In this document: piece by piece, positions 21,604 to 30,492 of the stretch
How positions within the stretch are numbered: position 1 is the first letter of the stretch
Layout of the letters: each line of letters starts with the position of its first letter
Assembly: GCF_002813425.1 (NCBI RefSeq)
Contig: NZ_PHUL01000001.1
Span: 372,001-436,000, forward strand
Direction of reading: 5' to 3'
DNA: 64,000 nt
From: Cellulophaga sp. RHA19
Lineage (GTDB): Bacteria; Bacteroidota; Bacteroidia; Flavobacteriales; Flavobacteriaceae
Notes under the pieces: generated by a model
Seen by the model: the letters and a program-made list of their open reading frames with translations, nothing else
Databases searched by the model: none
What the model was told of the DNA's origin: nothing
Translations under genes and position numbers: made by a program

Positions 21604-21798
21604 AAATCTTAATATTTAGTTTTGTAAAGATGTCTATGTTTTAAATTTACACAAAAATAAGTAGAACAATGCAGCGTAAAGACTGTATTAACACTTTATT
21701 TTAACACAGATAAAAGATACTAATTTATAGCAACAAAGCTTTTATTACCTCTAAAAACTAAACATACACCCTAAAGCACTTACAAAGAACATAAAAAA

Positions 21799-21826
21799 GG
21801 TAAAATAGTGTATGCTATAGATAAAT
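21799..21826 (+). promoter_or_regulatory. Operator 4 (direct repeat, 21 bp period) upstream of paired sulfatases
   Basis: First half GGTAAAATAGTG at 21799-21810, spacer of 8, second half AGATAAAT at 21819-21826, the weakest second half of the five. It lies 72 bp before the sulfatase start at 21898, in the divergent gap with the molybdo-hydroxylase operon. Confidence 0.55.
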
Positions 21827-21897
21827 TATAAGCATATTAAATTGCTACTTTTAAGTTCTTTTGATAGTATCAAATATTAACTTTTCTGAAGCAAATA

Positions 21898-23550
21898 ATG
21901 AAATACGCACCAATAATACTTCTACTTTTTATTATTAGTAGTTGTCAATCTCAAAAAGAAAACAAAAAGCAAGTAAAGCAAAAGCCCAACATTTTATTTA
22001 TTGCTATTGATGATTTACGCCCAGAACTTGGTACGTATGGCTCTAAAATTGCACAAAGTCCAAACATAGATGCCTTGGCAAATACAGGCTTACAATTTAA
22101 CAATGCCTATTGTCAAGAAGCTATTTGTAGTCCGTCTAGAGCTAGTTTAATGACAGGAGCCAGACCAGAAAGCATTAATGTAATAGAAAACTTTACCTAT
22201 TTTAGAGATGCCAATCCAGATATAGTAACACTACCCCAACAACTATGGGCTAATGGATATGAGACAGTGCATACTGGTAAAATTTTTCACGGAAAATATA
22301 ATGATCCTAAGTTATCATGGAGCAGAAAACCAGTACCGCATAGCGTATTGAGCGGTGAAAAAAAGCCAAAATTTGGCTTTAAATTACCCGAAAATATAAA
22401 AATGCAAAAAGAAAATAGCGCAGCTATGATTGCTAAATATGGCAAAAATGCATTGCGTAATGGACTAGGAAAAGGTCCTGCTTATGAATTTGCAGACTAC
22501 CCTGATAATACATATGAAGACGGTTATAACACAGACTTAGCAATTGCTACATTAAAAGATATGCTGCGTAAAAACCCAGACAAACCATTTTTTTTAGGTT
22601 TAGGAATGAAAAAGCCACATTTAGATTGGCAAGCTCCAAAAAAATATTGGGATTTATACAATGAAGATGATATAAAGTTAGCTGCACAAAAAAATGCTCC
22701 AAAAGACGGTGCAACTATGGGTTTACACGCATCATTTGAATTAAGAGCAAGAGCCGATATTCCTAAAAAAGGTGGTATTAGTGACGAGCAAGCTATAAAA
22801 TTAAAGCATGCATATTTGGCTTGCGTTAGTTACATAGATGCACAAATTGGACGTATGTTAAAAGCGTTAGATGAATCTGGACAAAGAGATAATACCATTA
22901 TTATTTTATGGAGTGATCACGGTTGGCATTTAGGAGATATGGGCATTTGGGGAAAAGCAACTAATTATGAAATTGCCACTAGGGTACCTTTAATTATCTC
23001 TGCTCCTAGTATGTCTAAAAATATTAGAGGTACAAAAACAGATGCCCTAGTAGAACTTGTAGATATGTACCCTACTCTTTGCGACTTGGTAGATGTTGCA
23101 GTACCTAACACTGTAGAAGGACAGAGTTTTAAACCTCTTTTAACCAACCCTAAACAAGACTGGAAAACAGCCGTTTTTAGTCAGTTTCCTACGCCCGCAT
23201 TAAGAGAATGGGCTGCAAACCCGCTGTCTAAAGGAATGAAAGAAACTTCTTTTGGTCCTTTAATAGAAGAAGTAGAGGCTAAAATTAAAAAACAGCAAGG
23301 AGATAAATGGAATAGAGACCTATTTGAAAATAAATTAATGGGCTACTCTATGCGCACAAAAAACTACAGATTTATAGTATGGAAAGATTATACTAACAAA
23401 AATGCTGAGCCTATTTTTATAGAATTATACGATCATATAAAAGACCCAACAGAAACTATAAATATTGCGAAAGAAAACCCTGAACTAGTAACTAAGTTAT
23501 TAGCTCAATTTAATAAAGGTTGGAAAGGAAACTTAGCACAACTTAACTAA
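21898..23550 (+). CDS. S1_7-like sulfatase (iduronate-2-sulfatase type), lipoprotein
   Basis: 550 residues with a lipoprotein signal ending ISSCQS. Sulfatase motifs: FIAIDDLRPELG, AICSPSRASLMTG with C77 as the formylglycine site, TGKIFH, and LWSDHGWHLGDMGIWGK. The opening and the DHGWHLG block match the iduronate-2-sulfatase group (SulfAtlas S1_7), which in marine loci includes carrageenan sulfatases. Sulfate position is not readable from the sequence. It has a close paralogue at 32243. It is followed after 8 bp by a second, different sulfatase, and preceded by operator 4. Confidence 0.9.
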   Translation: MKYAPIILLLFIISSCQSQKENKKQVKQKPNILFIAIDDLRPELGTYGSKIAQSPNIDALANTGLQFNNAYCQEAICSPSRASLMTGARPESINVIENFTYFRDANPDIVTLPQQLWANGYETVHTGKIFHGKYNDPKLSWSRKPVPHSVLSGEKKPKFGFKLPENIKMQKENSAAMIAKYGKNALRNGLGKGPAYEFADYPDNTYEDGYNTDLAIATLKDMLRKNPDKPFFLGLGMKKPHLDWQAPKKYWDLYNEDDIKLAAQKNAPKDGATMGLHASFELRARADIPKKGGISDEQAIKLKHAYLACVSYIDAQIGRMLKALDESGQRDNTIIILWSDHGWHLGDMGIWGKATNYEIATRVPLIISAPSMSKNIRGTKTDALVELVDMYPTLCDLVDVAVPNTVEGQSFKPLLTNPKQDWKTAVFSQFPTPALREWAANPLSKGMKETSFGPLIEEVEAKIKKQQGDKWNRDLFENKLMGYSMRTKNYRFIVWKDYTNKNAEPIFIELYDHIKDPTETINIAKENPELVTKLLAQFNKGWKGNLAQLN

Positions 23551-23558
23551 TCTTAATT

Positions 23559-25043
23559 ATGATTTTACTTAAAAACTCTAAAACTATTTTTTTTGCAGCA
23601 TCATTGTTGGTATTAAGCTGTACTAATAAACCAAAAAAAGTAGCGCAAATAACTCCAAAAGTTGACACAAACACAAAGCAACCCAATATTTTACTTGTGC
23701 TTTGTGATGATTTAGGCTATTCTGATGTTGGTTTTAATGGCAGTACAGATATTAAAACTCCTGAGTTAGATAAATTAGCTAGTAATGGCACAATGTTTAC
23801 CTCGGCTTATGTTGCACATCCGTTTTGTGGCCCAAGTAGAGCAGCATTGTTAACAGGTAGGTATCCGCATACAATTGGCTCACAGTTTAATTTACCTGCT
23901 AACGGAGAATCTTTGGGCAAAGGTATTTCTACTAACGAGCAATTTATAGCAAAAACACTACAAGAATCTGGCTATTACACAGGAGCTATTGGAAAATGGC
24001 ATTTAGGAGCAACACAAGAGTTTCATCCCAACCAAAGAGGTTTTACAGATTTTTATGGTTTTTTAGGTGGAGGACATAACTACTTTCCTGAAGAATACCG
24101 TCCTAAATATGAAAAACAAAAGAAGGCCAACAAAAAAATAATTAGAGATTACATACTGCCTTTAGAACACAATGGCAAAGAAGTTAAAGAAACAGAATAT
24201 TTAACCGATGCCTTTTCTAGAGAAGCTTCTCGTTTTATTAAAGAGGCTTCAAATAAAGAGAAACCCTTCTTTTTATATTTAGCCTACAACGCACCACACG
24301 TACCGCTTGAAGCCAAAGAAGAAGATTTAAAAATATTTTTAGATATAAAAGACAAAGACAGAAAAACCTATGCGGCAATGGTCTATGCTGTAGACAGAGG
24401 AGTTGGCGCCATTGTAAACACATTAAAAGAAACAAATCAATTAAAAAATACTTTAATTATATTTTTAAGTGATAACGGCGGAAATACAGACCATGGCGCA
24501 ACCAATTTTCCATTACACGGAAGAAAAGGAGATACTTGGGAAGGTGGTTACCGCGTACCAATGTTTATGTATTGGCCAAAACACATTGCCAAAGGAGAAA
24601 AAAATAATTTTCCAATTAACAGTTTAGACCTCTACCCTACCTTGGCTCATTTAGCAAAAGCAAGGATTCCCAACAATAAAATTTTAGACGGAAAAAATGC
24701 TTGGGAATCTATATTAACTAATAAAGATCTACATAAAAAAGAAACTTTATTTGCTATGCGCCACAGAGAAGGCTACACAGATGTATCTGCAAGAAAAGAC
24801 GAATGGAAAGCACTAAAAGTTAGCAAACAACCTTGGAAGCTTTTTAAAATAACAGAAGACATTGGAGAAGAAAATGACTTAAGTACAAAACACCCAGACA
24901 TATTAAACTCACTTGTTAGTGATGCAGAAAAATGGAGTAAAACACATACAGAACCACTTTGGTTTGACCCTACGTATTTGCAAGAAATGTGGAAAGACAG
25001 CACAATGGCTACTTTTAATAACACATTTCTTATTCCTAAATAA
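23559..25043 (+). CDS. S1 family sulfatase (arylsulfatase A-like), lipoprotein
   Basis: 494 residues, lipoprotein signal ending VLSCTN. Motifs: LVLCDDLGYSDVGFNG, FCGPSRAALLTGRYPH with C90 as the formylglycine site, IGKWHLG, and FLSDNGGNTDHG. It is of the arylsulfatase A-like type, like the protein at 15293 but clearly divergent from it, and unlike its partner at 21898. Paired with that partner by 8 bp, it should remove a second sulfate position in the periplasm. The exact ester is not determinable. A terminator follows. Confidence 0.9.
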   Translation: MILLKNSKTIFFAASLLVLSCTNKPKKVAQITPKVDTNTKQPNILLVLCDDLGYSDVGFNGSTDIKTPELDKLASNGTMFTSAYVAHPFCGPSRAALLTGRYPHTIGSQFNLPANGESLGKGISTNEQFIAKTLQESGYYTGAIGKWHLGATQEFHPNQRGFTDFYGFLGGGHNYFPEEYRPKYEKQKKANKKIIRDYILPLEHNGKEVKETEYLTDAFSREASRFIKEASNKEKPFFLYLAYNAPHVPLEAKEEDLKIFLDIKDKDRKTYAAMVYAVDRGVGAIVNTLKETNQLKNTLIIFLSDNGGNTDHGATNFPLHGRKGDTWEGGYRVPMFMYWPKHIAKGEKNNFPINSLDLYPTLAHLAKARIPNNKILDGKNAWESILTNKDLHKKETLFAMRHREGYTDVSARKDEWKALKVSKQPWKLFKITEDIGEENDLSTKHPDILNSLVSDAEKWSKTHTEPLWFDPTYLQEMWKDSTMATFNNTFLIPK

Positions 25044-25070
25044 CTAGCTATTAAAATTACAATACACTAA

Positions 25071-25103
25071 ACTCCTTATTAAATACAGTAAGGAGTTTTT
25101 TTA
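25071..25103 (+). terminator. Rho-independent terminator after the sulfatase pair
   Basis: Stem ACTCCTTA (25071-25078) pairs with TAAGGAGT (25089-25096), followed by a T-run. It closes the sulfatase pair transcript. Confidence 0.85.
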
Positions 25104-25220
25104 CACCTCATCTTATTACCTACTAACAAGCCATTTAGACCTTAAAACAACTACAATCAAGGGTCATTTACCCCTATTTACATCTCCTTACCTTAAAATA
25201 AGCCCTTTTTAATCAAAAAG

Positions 25221-25250
25221 GTTAAAATAATGTTATCGAAAGGTAAAATT
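25221..25250 (+). promoter_or_regulatory. Operator 5 (direct repeat, 21 bp period) upstream of susCD
   Basis: First half GTTAAAATAATG at 25221-25232, spacer of 8, second half AGGTAAAATT at 25241-25250. A -7-like TACGTTTC lies at 25273-25280. The site is 223 bp upstream of the SusC ATG but only 40 bp before a 43-codon reading frame at 25290. Confidence 0.68.
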
Positions 25251-25289
25251 GATAAATAGACACCCTGTTTTTTACGTTTCTTTTGGGAT

Positions 25290-25421
25290 ATGAAACTAAT
25301 TTTTATGATGTCCGCATTTTTTTCAATAACACTTTTTCTTTGTAAAAGAATAAATGCAATTCATCTTAAAGAAAATGAACTACAAAAACCACGTATTAAT
25401 GTTCAAGTATTTAATGCTTAG
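25290..25421 (+). CDS. Possible 43-residue leader or small exported peptide
   Basis: An ATG at 25290 opens a 43-codon frame with a hydrophobic start (MKLIFMMSAFFSITLFLCKR) and a polar tail. It stands between operator 5 and susC in a 429 bp stretch that otherwise holds only the terminator and the operator. It could be an expressed leader, a small secreted peptide or chance. I do not recognise it, and no Shine-Dalgarno sequence can help because this phylum does not rely on one. Confidence 0.3.
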   Translation: MKLIFMMSAFFSITLFLCKRINAIHLKENELQKPRINVQVFNA

Positions 25422-25472
25422 CATACAAAACACTATGTAACTAAAAAACTCCTAACGTAACAACTCAGAATT

Positions 25473-28400
25473 ATGAAAAAACCAAAAAATGAACAAAGTA
25501 GAAATTACTTTTCCTTATTTAATAAGTTGTTTTTATTGCAACTTATTTTATTTAGTTCATTAGCAATACCATTACAAGCTAGCGCTAATGACAGTACAAC
25601 TTTAAACACACAAGAAAAAACAATTACAGGTAGCGTATCTGATGATATGGGACCAATGCTTGGTGTTAGTATTGTTGTAAAAGGAACAACTAACGGAACA
25701 ACAACAGATTTTGATGGTAATTACAGTATAACAGTAGATGGCAATGATACTGTTTTAGTATTTACATATATTGGCTACAAAACACAAGAAGTAACTGTAG
25801 GCAGTAAATCTACCATTAATTTAAAAATGGAAACAGATGCTGAAAACCTAGAAGAAGTAGTTGTTTTAGGATATACAACAAGAAAAAAAGGAGAAGTTAC
25901 TGGCTCTGTTAGTGCTATTAAAAGTGAAGATATAGAAAAAACATCTAATAAAGATTTAGCCAAATCTTTAGCAGGTAAAGTGTCTGGTTTAATTGTGAAT
26001 GATAGAGGTGGTTATCCTGGATCTACAGGAGACGTATCTTTATTAATTAGAGGTAAATCTACCTTAAACAATAACTCACCCTTAATATTAATAGATGGTG
26101 TAGTATCAGGGTCTTTTTCTCAATTAGCTCCACAAGATGTAGCATCTATTACAATACTTAAAGATGGTGCTGCAGCAATTTATGGTGCAAGAGCAGCAAA
26201 CGGTGTAATTTTAGTAACTACTAAAAGAGGTAAATCTGGAAAACCAAGAATTAACATTTCATCATCATATAACTTATCATCATTTTCTGTAAGACCAGAT
26301 CTTATGTCGTCAGAACAATATGCAATTTATGAAAATGAAATTACAGATAGGTTAGGACAAGCTCCTCGTTTTACACAAGAACAAATAGACAATTACGCAG
26401 CAGGAACAGATCCTATAAATTTTCCAAGTACAGATTGGAGCGATTTAACTTTTGCTAAAACATCTCCAGAGTCTAGAAACTCAATCTCTATTTCTGGTGG
26501 TAGTGAAAATGTAAAATATTTTGTTAGTGGTGACTTTATAAAGCAAGTAGGTTTATTTAAATCTGGCGATTTAAAATTTAGACAAAACCAAGTACGCTCT
26601 AACTTAGATATTAAAATTACAGATGATATTAAATTAGGTGTAGATATTTCTGGAAGATTTGGAAACACACAAGAACCTGGTGTAGATGCAGGTTTTATTT
26701 ACAAGCATATTTATACTAACGAGCCTACAGAAGTTGGCATTTACCCAAATGGTTTACCTGGTTGGGGTGGCGAAAACGGAGCTAACCCATATGTAATGTC
26801 TAGTAACGAGTCTGGCTTTTTAAAAAGAATAGACAATACTTTACGTGGACGTTTTTCTTTAGATTGGGACTTAAAAAAAATAACTCCAGGATTAACGTTT
26901 AAAACCTTTGTTGGTATACGCAGACAAAATAACGATCAGAAATCATGGTACACACCATGGACTGTATACACTTACCAAGGAGACACAGGAGAATATGTAC
27001 CATCTACTGGTAAATCTCAAAGAGGTGGAGAAAGAATACTTAGAGAAGGTTTTTGGAAATTTGATGAAGTACAAGCAAATGCAACATTATACTATAAGAA
27101 AAAGCTAGGAGAAAACCATTCTATAAGCACCTTTGTAGGTTATGAGCAAGCACAATCTGAACAAAGACAGTTTTGGGCTCAACGTCAAGGTTTTCCAACA
27201 AAAGAGCACACAGAATTATTTGCTGGTAGTGATGATGGGCAACAATCATATGGAACATCTCAAGAATGGGGAAGAGTCAATTACTTTGGGGCTTTCTCTT
27301 ACGATTACAAAAAGAAATATTTTGTAGACTTTACAATTCGCCATGACGGTTCTAGTAACTTTGGACCTGGCAAAAGATATGGTACCTTCCCTGGTGTTGC
27401 AGCATCATGGGCAATTAACAAAGAATCTTTTTTAGACAATGCAGATTGGTTAACAGATTTAAGACTAAGAGGATCTTGGGCAAAAATGGGTAACGATCGT
27501 ATTGGAGCTTTCCAATACTTAACACGTTTTGATTATGGAGGACCAACTAATACTGCTAACCCAAATTTTTATGTATTTGGAGCTCCTGGTGTTAGCTACA
27601 ATGGTTACACACCAGACAATGTACCAAACCCTAACATTACATGGGAAACAGCTTATATGAAAAATATTGGCTTGGCTTTCTCTATGTTTGACAGTAAGCT
27701 AACAGGTGATTTTAATTATTTCTATCAAAACAGAGAAGACATATTGGTTACAAGAGCAGCTGCTATACCAGATGCAGCAGGTTTAACTTTACCTGCAGAA
27801 AATATTGGTAAAGTAGATAACTTTGGATGGGAACTAGAACTTGGTTGGAGCCAGCAAGTAACAGATAACTTTAGCTATAATATTGGTGGTAATGTTACCA
27901 AAGCAAAAAATGAAGTTGTTTACTTAGCAGAAGCTGAAGACGTACCAGAATGGAGAAAAAGAGAAGGATACTCTATAGACTCTTATATTACATACCCAAC
28001 TGCTGGTATTTTTAGAGACCAAGCACAAGTAGACGCTACAGATGTTAAACTTAATGGTACTGTAGAAGGTGAGCCTATTTATTTAGATACAGATGGCAAC
28101 GGAAAAATAGACGCTAATGATAGAGTAAGAGATTTTAGCTCTAACATACCACAAATACAATATGGCGTATTTGGAGGATTTAAATACAAAAATTTTGACA
28201 TGAGCTTCCTTTTTCAAGGGCAAGCAGAAGCTAAAATGTTAGTGTTTTTTGATCAGGCTGGAGCAAAACCAGAATATGTATTTAACCAAAGATGGACACC
28301 AACAAACAGAGACTCTAAATACCCAAGAGCTTTTGGGCAAAGTGATAGTTTTAGCGGAAACCAAAGTGGTAATTCTGCTAATTTTCAAGGAGCAGATTTA

Positions 28401-28640
28401 TACTTAGAAGATGCATCTTTCTTAAGACTTAAAGAAATAGAAGTTGGCTACACCATACCTAAAGACAAAATTAAATTTTGTGACATTAAAATATTTGCTA
28501 AAGGCTTAAACTTATTTACAATGTTTTCTGATGTTTACAAGCTTGGCTTAGATCCAGAGGCAGCAGGTTACAACAACTTTATAGGTAGTACATACCCATC
28601 TTTAAAAACATATACGTTAGGTGTAAACTTTAGTTTCTAA
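25473..28640 (+). CDS. SusC-type TonB-dependent outer-membrane transporter
   Basis: 1055 residues with an N-terminal signal (LFLLQLILFSSLAIPLQASA). A carboxypeptidase-regulatory-like domain follows (about 45-120: TITGSVSDDMGPMLGVSIVV, YIGYKTQEV), then the plug (LAKSLAGKVSGLIV, LLIRGKSTLNNNSPLILIDG, IYGARAANGVILVTTKRG) and a 22-strand barrel ending in the aromatic LGVNFSF. It should import sulfated oligosaccharides with the SusD lipoprotein encoded 17 bp downstream. It is probably the only glycan importer of the locus. Control by operator 5 is inferred. No anti-sigma/ECF pair accompanies it. Confidence 0.95.
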   Translation: MKKPKNEQSRNYFSLFNKLFLLQLILFSSLAIPLQASANDSTTLNTQEKTITGSVSDDMGPMLGVSIVVKGTTNGTTTDFDGNYSITVDGNDTVLVFTYIGYKTQEVTVGSKSTINLKMETDAENLEEVVVLGYTTRKKGEVTGSVSAIKSEDIEKTSNKDLAKSLAGKVSGLIVNDRGGYPGSTGDVSLLIRGKSTLNNNSPLILIDGVVSGSFSQLAPQDVASITILKDGAAAIYGARAANGVILVTTKRGKSGKPRINISSSYNLSSFSVRPDLMSSEQYAIYENEITDRLGQAPRFTQEQIDNYAAGTDPINFPSTDWSDLTFAKTSPESRNSISISGGSENVKYFVSGDFIKQVGLFKSGDLKFRQNQVRSNLDIKITDDIKLGVDISGRFGNTQEPGVDAGFIYKHIYTNEPTEVGIYPNGLPGWGGENGANPYVMSSNESGFLKRIDNTLRGRFSLDWDLKKITPGLTFKTFVGIRRQNNDQKSWYTPWTVYTYQGDTGEYVPSTGKSQRGGERILREGFWKFDEVQANATLYYKKKLGENHSISTFVGYEQAQSEQRQFWAQRQGFPTKEHTELFAGSDDGQQSYGTSQEWGRVNYFGAFSYDYKKKYFVDFTIRHDGSSNFGPGKRYGTFPGVAASWAINKESFLDNADWLTDLRLRGSWAKMGNDRIGAFQYLTRFDYGGPTNTANPNFYVFGAPGVSYNGYTPDNVPNPNITWETAYMKNIGLAFSMFDSKLTGDFNYFYQNREDILVTRAAAIPDAAGLTLPAENIGKVDNFGWELELGWSQQVTDNFSYNIGGNVTKAKNEVVYLAEAEDVPEWRKREGYSIDSYITYPTAGIFRDQAQVDATDVKLNGTVEGEPIYLDTDGNGKIDANDRVRDFSSNIPQIQYGVFGGFKYKNFDMSFLFQGQAEAKMLVFFDQAGAKPEYVFNQRWTPTNRDSKYPRAFGQSDSFSGNQSGNSANFQGADLYLEDASFLRLKEIEVGYTIPKDKIKFCDIKIFAKGLNLFTMFSDVYKLGLDPEAAGYNNFIGSTYPSLKTYTLGVNFSF

Positions 28641-28657
28641 TATAAAAAAATACAGAT

Positions 28658-30394
28658 ATGAAAAATTTAAAATTAATATACGCGTTATTGACAATTGCCG
28701 TATTTAGCTTATCTAGTTGTAATGATGTATTAGATGTAGAAGCTAGAGATGCTTTTGCAGAAGATCTAATATACAATGATCCAGAACAGCTAGAAAGACT
28801 AGTATACACTGTTTACAACAGTACAGAAAGCTGGGGAGTAAACAAAAGACAATGGTGGGGACGTAGATTTAATTTAGAAGTAGGTTCTTACGAGGCTATT
28901 TTTAACTTTAAACTATTAGACCAGTTTAGATTAAGAGCAGGTATGACGCCTGGTACTGTTGGTATGCTAAACGGAAAATGGGATAATTATTGGGATTATG
29001 TGCGTTTAGCTAATGAGTTTTTAGACAAAGTAGATGATAGTGCTGCTATGGAAAAAGACCCAGAAACAGTAACTCTTTTAAAAGCCGAAATGCGTTTTTT
29101 ACGTGCTAATATCTACAGTAAGTTAATTCGTTTTTATGGCGGAGTACCAATTTTAGAAAATGCTTTAGGTTTAGATGATGATTTTGCATTAACACGTAAC
29201 AGTTATGAGGAGTGCGTAGATTTTATTGTAAGTGAACTAAATGATGTTGCAACAGTTTTACCTGAAACAAGACCTGGTGGAGAATTTGGTAGAGCTACCA
29301 AATTAGCAGCTTTAGCTGTAAAATCTAGAACATTATTATATGCAGCTAGTAAATTACATGACCCTGCATTTGCACCTAGTAACGATCCACTTTATGTTTA
29401 CACAAAACCTAACAAATGGCAAGATGCTGCAGACGCCGCAAAAGCAATAATAGATATTGTTGGCGCTAGAGATTTAATTGCCGTAGCAAATGCAAAAGAA
29501 TATCAGAACTTATTTTTATCACCAAATAACGATATTCTATTTGCTAGACCATACAGTGCACTTTATTACGATTTTGGTACCGATACCAATTCGCTTCCAG
29601 ACCAGACTTTTTCTCCTAGCGGATATAGTGGCTGGGCATTAGCCGCACCAACACATAACTTTGCTTTGCAATTTAATATGGCAGATGGTACCACAACTAA
29701 TGATGCTGGTTTTGATCCTAATAATCCTAATGATGGTAGAGAAATGAGATACTATGCAGACCTTAATTACAACGGTGCAGAATTTAGAGGTCGTAAAGTA
29801 CAATATTTTTTATCAGAAGACGTAACTGCAAACCCTCATGGGTTAGATTCACCTGAAGGATTAGGAAACAAACAACACTCTTCTAAAACAGGATACAATA
29901 TTAGAAAGTTTCAAGATGAAAGTGTTGGTACATTAAATGAAGAAGGTATGATTGATGGCTTAACTGGTATATCTCCAGAACGCCCATACATTTTATACAG
30001 ACTAGCAGAGGTATATTTAAACTATGCAGAGGCACAATACCATTTGGGTAATGAAGGTGTTGCTACAACTTATTTAAACAAAGTTTCTAGCAGGGCATTA
30101 CAGCCAGCAATAACTGCAACAGGAAATGATTTATTAGAATCCATAAAAAGAGAAAGACGTATAGAACTTTGTTTTGAAGGTCACAACTTTTTTGATGAAA
30201 GAAGATGGATGAATGAAGACCACTTAGGTTTTGATGTAAAAGGACTACAGTGGACAAAAGCAACAGACGGCACAGAAACAAGCCAAGAAGTAACAGTAGT
30301 AGAAAGACCATGGTTAACACAACATTATTACTTGCCACTACCAGCATCTGAAGTAGAAAAGGCACCAACAATGTCACAAAACTTTGGATATTAA
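28658..30394 (+). CDS. SusD/RagB family glycan-binding lipoprotein
   Basis: 578 residues, lipoprotein signal ending LSSCNDVLDVE, expected on the cell surface as the lid of the SusC barrel. TPR-rich helical SusD fold is suggested by ANEFLDKVDD, LRANIYSKLIRFYGGVPIL and the C-terminal KRERRIELCFEGHNFFDERRW, a signature of the family. AEVYLNYAEAQY is another family block. It ends with a short tail and a terminator 54 bp after the stop. It forms a two-gene transcript with susC. Confidence 0.95.
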   Translation: MKNLKLIYALLTIAVFSLSSCNDVLDVEARDAFAEDLIYNDPEQLERLVYTVYNSTESWGVNKRQWWGRRFNLEVGSYEAIFNFKLLDQFRLRAGMTPGTVGMLNGKWDNYWDYVRLANEFLDKVDDSAAMEKDPETVTLLKAEMRFLRANIYSKLIRFYGGVPILENALGLDDDFALTRNSYEECVDFIVSELNDVATVLPETRPGGEFGRATKLAALAVKSRTLLYAASKLHDPAFAPSNDPLYVYTKPNKWQDAADAAKAIIDIVGARDLIAVANAKEYQNLFLSPNNDILFARPYSALYYDFGTDTNSLPDQTFSPSGYSGWALAAPTHNFALQFNMADGTTTNDAGFDPNNPNDGREMRYYADLNYNGAEFRGRKVQYFLSEDVTANPHGLDSPEGLGNKQHSSKTGYNIRKFQDESVGTLNEEGMIDGLTGISPERPYILYRLAEVYLNYAEAQYHLGNEGVATTYLNKVSSRALQPAITATGNDLLESIKRERRIELCFEGHNFFDERRWMNEDHLGFDVKGLQWTKATDGTETSQEVTVVERPWLTQHYYLPLPASEVEKAPTMSQNFGY

Positions 30395-30447
30395 TATAAA
30401 AGTTAGTTTAGTTCTCAATTGTTTGAGTTAGTTTATTTGTAAACTAT

Positions 30448-30480
30448 AAAGAGTCGTACATACAGTACGACTCTTTTGTT
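30448..30480. terminator. Bidirectional rho-independent terminator
   Basis: Stem AAAGAGTCGTAC (30448-30459) pairs with GTACGACTCTTT (30465-30476) around a 5-base loop. It separates converging susD and the TPR-LuxR regulator gene. Confidence 0.92.
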
Positions 30481-30492
30481 TTATACAGTAAT

